DNA of 8,103 bases from NCBI GenBank assembly GCA_018644745.1, contig JABGPX010000351.1, positions 1 through 8,103 on the forward strand, written 5' to 3'. The DNA is from Spirochaetales bacterium (GTDB lineage Bacteria > Spirochaetota > Spirochaetia > ARS1246). A program made the position numbers and the translations under genes. Below the pieces are notes generated by a model, which saw nothing but the letters and a program-made list of their open reading frames with translations, searched no databases and was not told the DNA's origin. The stretch's first letter is position 1. Every line of letters begins with the position of its first letter. Below, piece after piece: positions 6,367 through 8,103 of the stretch.

Positions 6367-7757
6367 TGAAAAGCGCGGTTAGGATGTTCGCGATATTAGT
6401 GACTATCGGAGTTTTCTCAGCTTGCATCGGGGTAATTTCTCCCGATTCCAGTCCGGTGAATCTTCAGGCAAGTACAGGTTCCGAAGAGGACAAGGTCCTT
6501 CTCACCTGGACGGAAGTTCGCGGAGCAGGAGTGTATGTCATCTACCGCTCCGATAGTATAGACGGAGTATATTCTGAAATAGGATTTACCGATCAAACGG
6601 CTTTTGTTGATATATCGATTTCTCCCGAGGTGCATTACTGGTACAAAGTGAGCGCCGCGGATCTGCTTGGCAGGCCGGAAAGCGAATTACTTTCAAGCGC
6701 CGTTAAAGGATTCAGTATCCATACTTTTTCCTGGACAACCTCACTCATCGATTTTACCGGCACGCAGGTTTCTCTCGCGGTTGGCTCCTCCGGCTCTGGA
6801 ACCGCCTATGCGGCGGTGCTTGACGCCGACCAGTCGCCTATCACTGTGTACGCATACGAGGAAGACGCTTGGGTCGGCGCAGGCGAAACGTTTGGATTAG
6901 CAGAAGGAACCACTGTTACGGGTTCGGCAGCGGTGTCTGTGTTAGATGGACAGCCTTACATTTCCTATCGTGACGAAGGTATGGGAGGGAAAATAACCGC
7001 CAGCCGGTTGGTTCGTGGTCCGGATGAAGATATCTGGGAAACAACGGGGCTTCCCGGACAGGGCGCAGGATTATATCACTCGATAAGCAGCGCGATCTCC
7101 GGCTCAGCTCTCTACATTCTCGCTGCCAGCGAAGCAGACTCGAGCCTGTCAGCCTTTCGCTATTCTACTTCCGTTGGATGGGAGGATCTCGCGCCACCCT
7201 CGGTCGCGGGATCGAATTCCATCTTGGCCGGAACCGATACCGCCGCTTACATCGCCTACGAAGACGACGTTCTCCTAACAAATCCCATTCGTGTGCGGGA
7301 ATACAGCAGCGGCTGGTCCGCGGAAGCACTTCTCTCTCCGGTAGTCTCGGATCCCGGAGACATACCGGATGGTTACCTCGATTTCGCCGCGGATACCGGC
7401 ACAGGATTGCTTGTCCTTGCATATTATGACGTAACCGCCGCGGGTCTTCGAGTATGGAAATACGAGGGCTCTACCTGGGCTGAAATCAGCCCTGTGGTCG
7501 ATGCCGATCCCGCTGCCGCGTCAGTCGCGGTGGCCGCGGACCAGGGTAAAGTGTATCTGCTGTATCGTGATCAGACAACCGGCCGCGGAATGGTGCAGGT
7601 GTACACCAGCACGTGGTCAGCAATTCCATTGAGTGACGAACAGGCAGGGATTACCGGGCAATTCAATGTTTCTTCTTTGCGATTACAAGCACGGGATAAT
7701 GTATTGTACGCTGCCGCGATTGAGGGCAGCACGGTGAACTCATATATCTATGATTGA
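6366..7757 (+). CDS. Lipoprotein with FnIII domain and about seven propeller-like repeats
   Basis: This is a 463-residue exported lipoprotein. Residues 1-20 are a lipoprotein signal (MKSAVRMFAILVTIGVFSAC). Phe at -3 before Cys20 departs from the usual Leu, as often seen in spirochaetal lipoproteins. Residues about 29-113 fit a fibronectin type III domain (PVNLQAS..., VLLTW, YVIYRS, YWYKVSAAD). From about 131 to the end there are about seven repeats of about 50 residues, each with a core like YxxYxD and often a Trp or Tyr strand after it: Y148, Y198, Y250, Y295, V350, Y397, Y448. This periodicity suggests a beta-propeller. The ATG overlaps the barrel stop (TAATG), with GGAGG (6352-6356) as ribosome binding site. 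Its place after the barrel suggests an outer-membrane partner or surface protein; no enzymatic motif was seen. Confidence 0.8.
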   Translation: MKSAVRMFAILVTIGVFSACIGVISPDSSPVNLQASTGSEEDKVLLTWTEVRGAGVYVIYRSDSIDGVYSEIGFTDQTAFVDISISPEVHYWYKVSAADLLGRPESELLSSAVKGFSIHTFSWTTSLIDFTGTQVSLAVGSSGSGTAYAAVLDADQSPITVYAYEEDAWVGAGETFGLAEGTTVTGSAAVSVLDGQPYISYRDEGMGGKITASRLVRGPDEDIWETTGLPGQGAGLYHSISSAISGSALYILAASEADSSLSAFRYSTSVGWEDLAPPSVAGSNSILAGTDTAAYIAYEDDVLLTNPIRVREYSSGWSAEALLSPVVSDPGDIPDGYLDFAADTGTGLLVLAYYDVTAAGLRVWKYEGSTWAEISPVVDADPAAASVAVAADQGKVYLLYRDQTTGRGMVQVYTSTWSAIPLSDEQAGITGQFNVSSLRLQARDNVLYAAAIEGSTVNSYIYD

Positions 7758-7775
7758 GAACGCCGCTTTTAAACG

Positions 7776-8102
7776 CTATTTTTTTGTATTCAATTCCAGA
7801 ATAAGCTCTACTTCCCCACGGCTGAGCTTGGTCGCCTGCATTATCTGCTCCGGCTTCCAGCCCTGATGAGCGAGCCGGATAACCATATCGCGGGAAGAGA
7901 GGGAAGGCGCGCCTTTATCCTTGCCGCGCCCGGACTTCGCCCCTTCCTTCATCAGCGAACCCATCAGCTTCACCTGATCTTCGGCCTGCTTGCTTACCTC
8001 GGATAACCGTGTTTCAGTACGGGCAAGCCACTCGCGCGCCTGCTGCATCTTTTCGATTCGTTCTTCGACTTCCTCGAGAGTATCTTCTAGATTCTCAAGC
8101 AT
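7776..8102 (-). CDS. Coiled-coil protein with C-terminal HTH-like GEVELILEL tail; probably partial
   Basis: This leftward gene runs convergent with the operon, 18 bp from its last stop. The 108 visible residues start with a Glu/Gln/Arg-rich amphipathic coiled coil (about 1-52). A basic Gly/Lys linker (GAKSGRGKDKG, 54-64) follows, then a compact C-terminal helix-turn-helix-like unit (RDMVIRLAHQGWKPEQIMQATKLSRGEVELILEL). That ending resembles the C-terminal motif of DUF6115/SwrB-like proteins, often found as short membrane-anchored coiled-coil proteins in Gram-positive and spirochaetal genomes. The first visible ATG is complementary to 8100-8102, at the window edge, with only one base beyond it. 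No ribosome binding site can be checked, and the true start may lie further upstream, possibly with a membrane anchor. It is probably unrelated to the transporter. Confidence 0.7.
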   Translation of the reverse strand: MLENLEDTLEEVEERIEKMQQAREWLARTETRLSEVSKQAEDQVKLMGSLMKEGAKSGRGKDKGAPSLSSRDMVIRLAHQGWKPEQIMQATKLSRGEVELILELNTKK

Positions 8103-8103
8103 T

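Noticed and set aside
7..6455. 12-bp direct repeat GATTCCAGTCCG at 7-18 and 6444-6455
   Set aside because: A 12-bp match is expected by chance in about 8 kb, and the two copies lie in unrelated genes on opposite strands.
7758..7785. Possible terminator hairpin between the convergent genes (GCTTTTAAACGC followed by a T run)
   Set aside because: The near-palindrome has an internal mismatch and only 4-5 weak pairs, and the T7 run is the Lys-Lys end of the leftward gene. Too weak to call.
1..8103. tRNA, rRNA, CRISPR arrays, insertion sequences, attachment sites
   Set aside because: No cloverleaf, regularly spaced repeat, transposase or terminal inverted repeat was seen by reading both strands.

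Overview
The window looks like part of a diderm bacterial chromosome. A spirochaete of the Spirochaeta/Treponema type is the best guess, though this is inference. Supporting signs are a relaxed lipobox (Phe-Ser-Ala-Cys), an LolCDE-type ABC transporter next to a LolA-like periplasmic protein, a large outer-membrane barrel, and a short coiled-coil protein with a C-terminal GEVELILEL-type tail. No 16S or other phylogenetic marker is present, so the assignment is tentative.

Layout. Positions 1-110 hold the 5' end of a leftward gene with an Ala/Ser/Glu-rich N-terminus. Positions 111-259 are a divergent intergenic region with plausible promoters in both directions and a perfect 6-bp inverted repeat (120-140). 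Positions 260-7757 hold six tightly packed rightward genes that almost certainly form one operon: ABC ATPase (260-967), FtsX-type permease 1 (970-2478), FtsX-type permease 2 (2481-3794), exported LolA-like protein (3809-4567), outer-membrane beta-barrel protein (4564-6366), and a lipoprotein with an FnIII domain and propeller-like repeats (6366-7757). Gaps are 2, 2 and 14 bp, followed by overlaps of 4 and 1 bp. From 7776 to the right edge is a convergent leftward gene for a coiled-coil protein, probably cut by the window.

How the genes may work together. Each layer of the envelope is represented: a cytoplasmic ATPase, two inner-membrane permeases with large periplasmic domains, a soluble periplasmic carrier of the lipoprotein-sorting fold, an outer-membrane barrel, and a lipoprotein that could sit on the outer membrane. 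The arrangement suggests a dedicated trans-envelope export or sorting route for a lipid, lipoprotein or other hydrophobic cargo. The cargo cannot be read from the sequence.

The most unusual observation is an acidic two-block motif found both in the periplasmic loop of permease 1 (residues 269-296) and in the N-terminal tail of the mature barrel protein (residues 45-92). Its blocks are FFSEDFSVEESG versus FFSDPFSIDESS, and SFDTADLDSILGD versus SFDLDDVDSMFQD. The two proteins are otherwise unrelated, so this may be a common docking element for a shared periplasmic partner. Also noted is a G8 tract inside permease 2 that could allow slippage.
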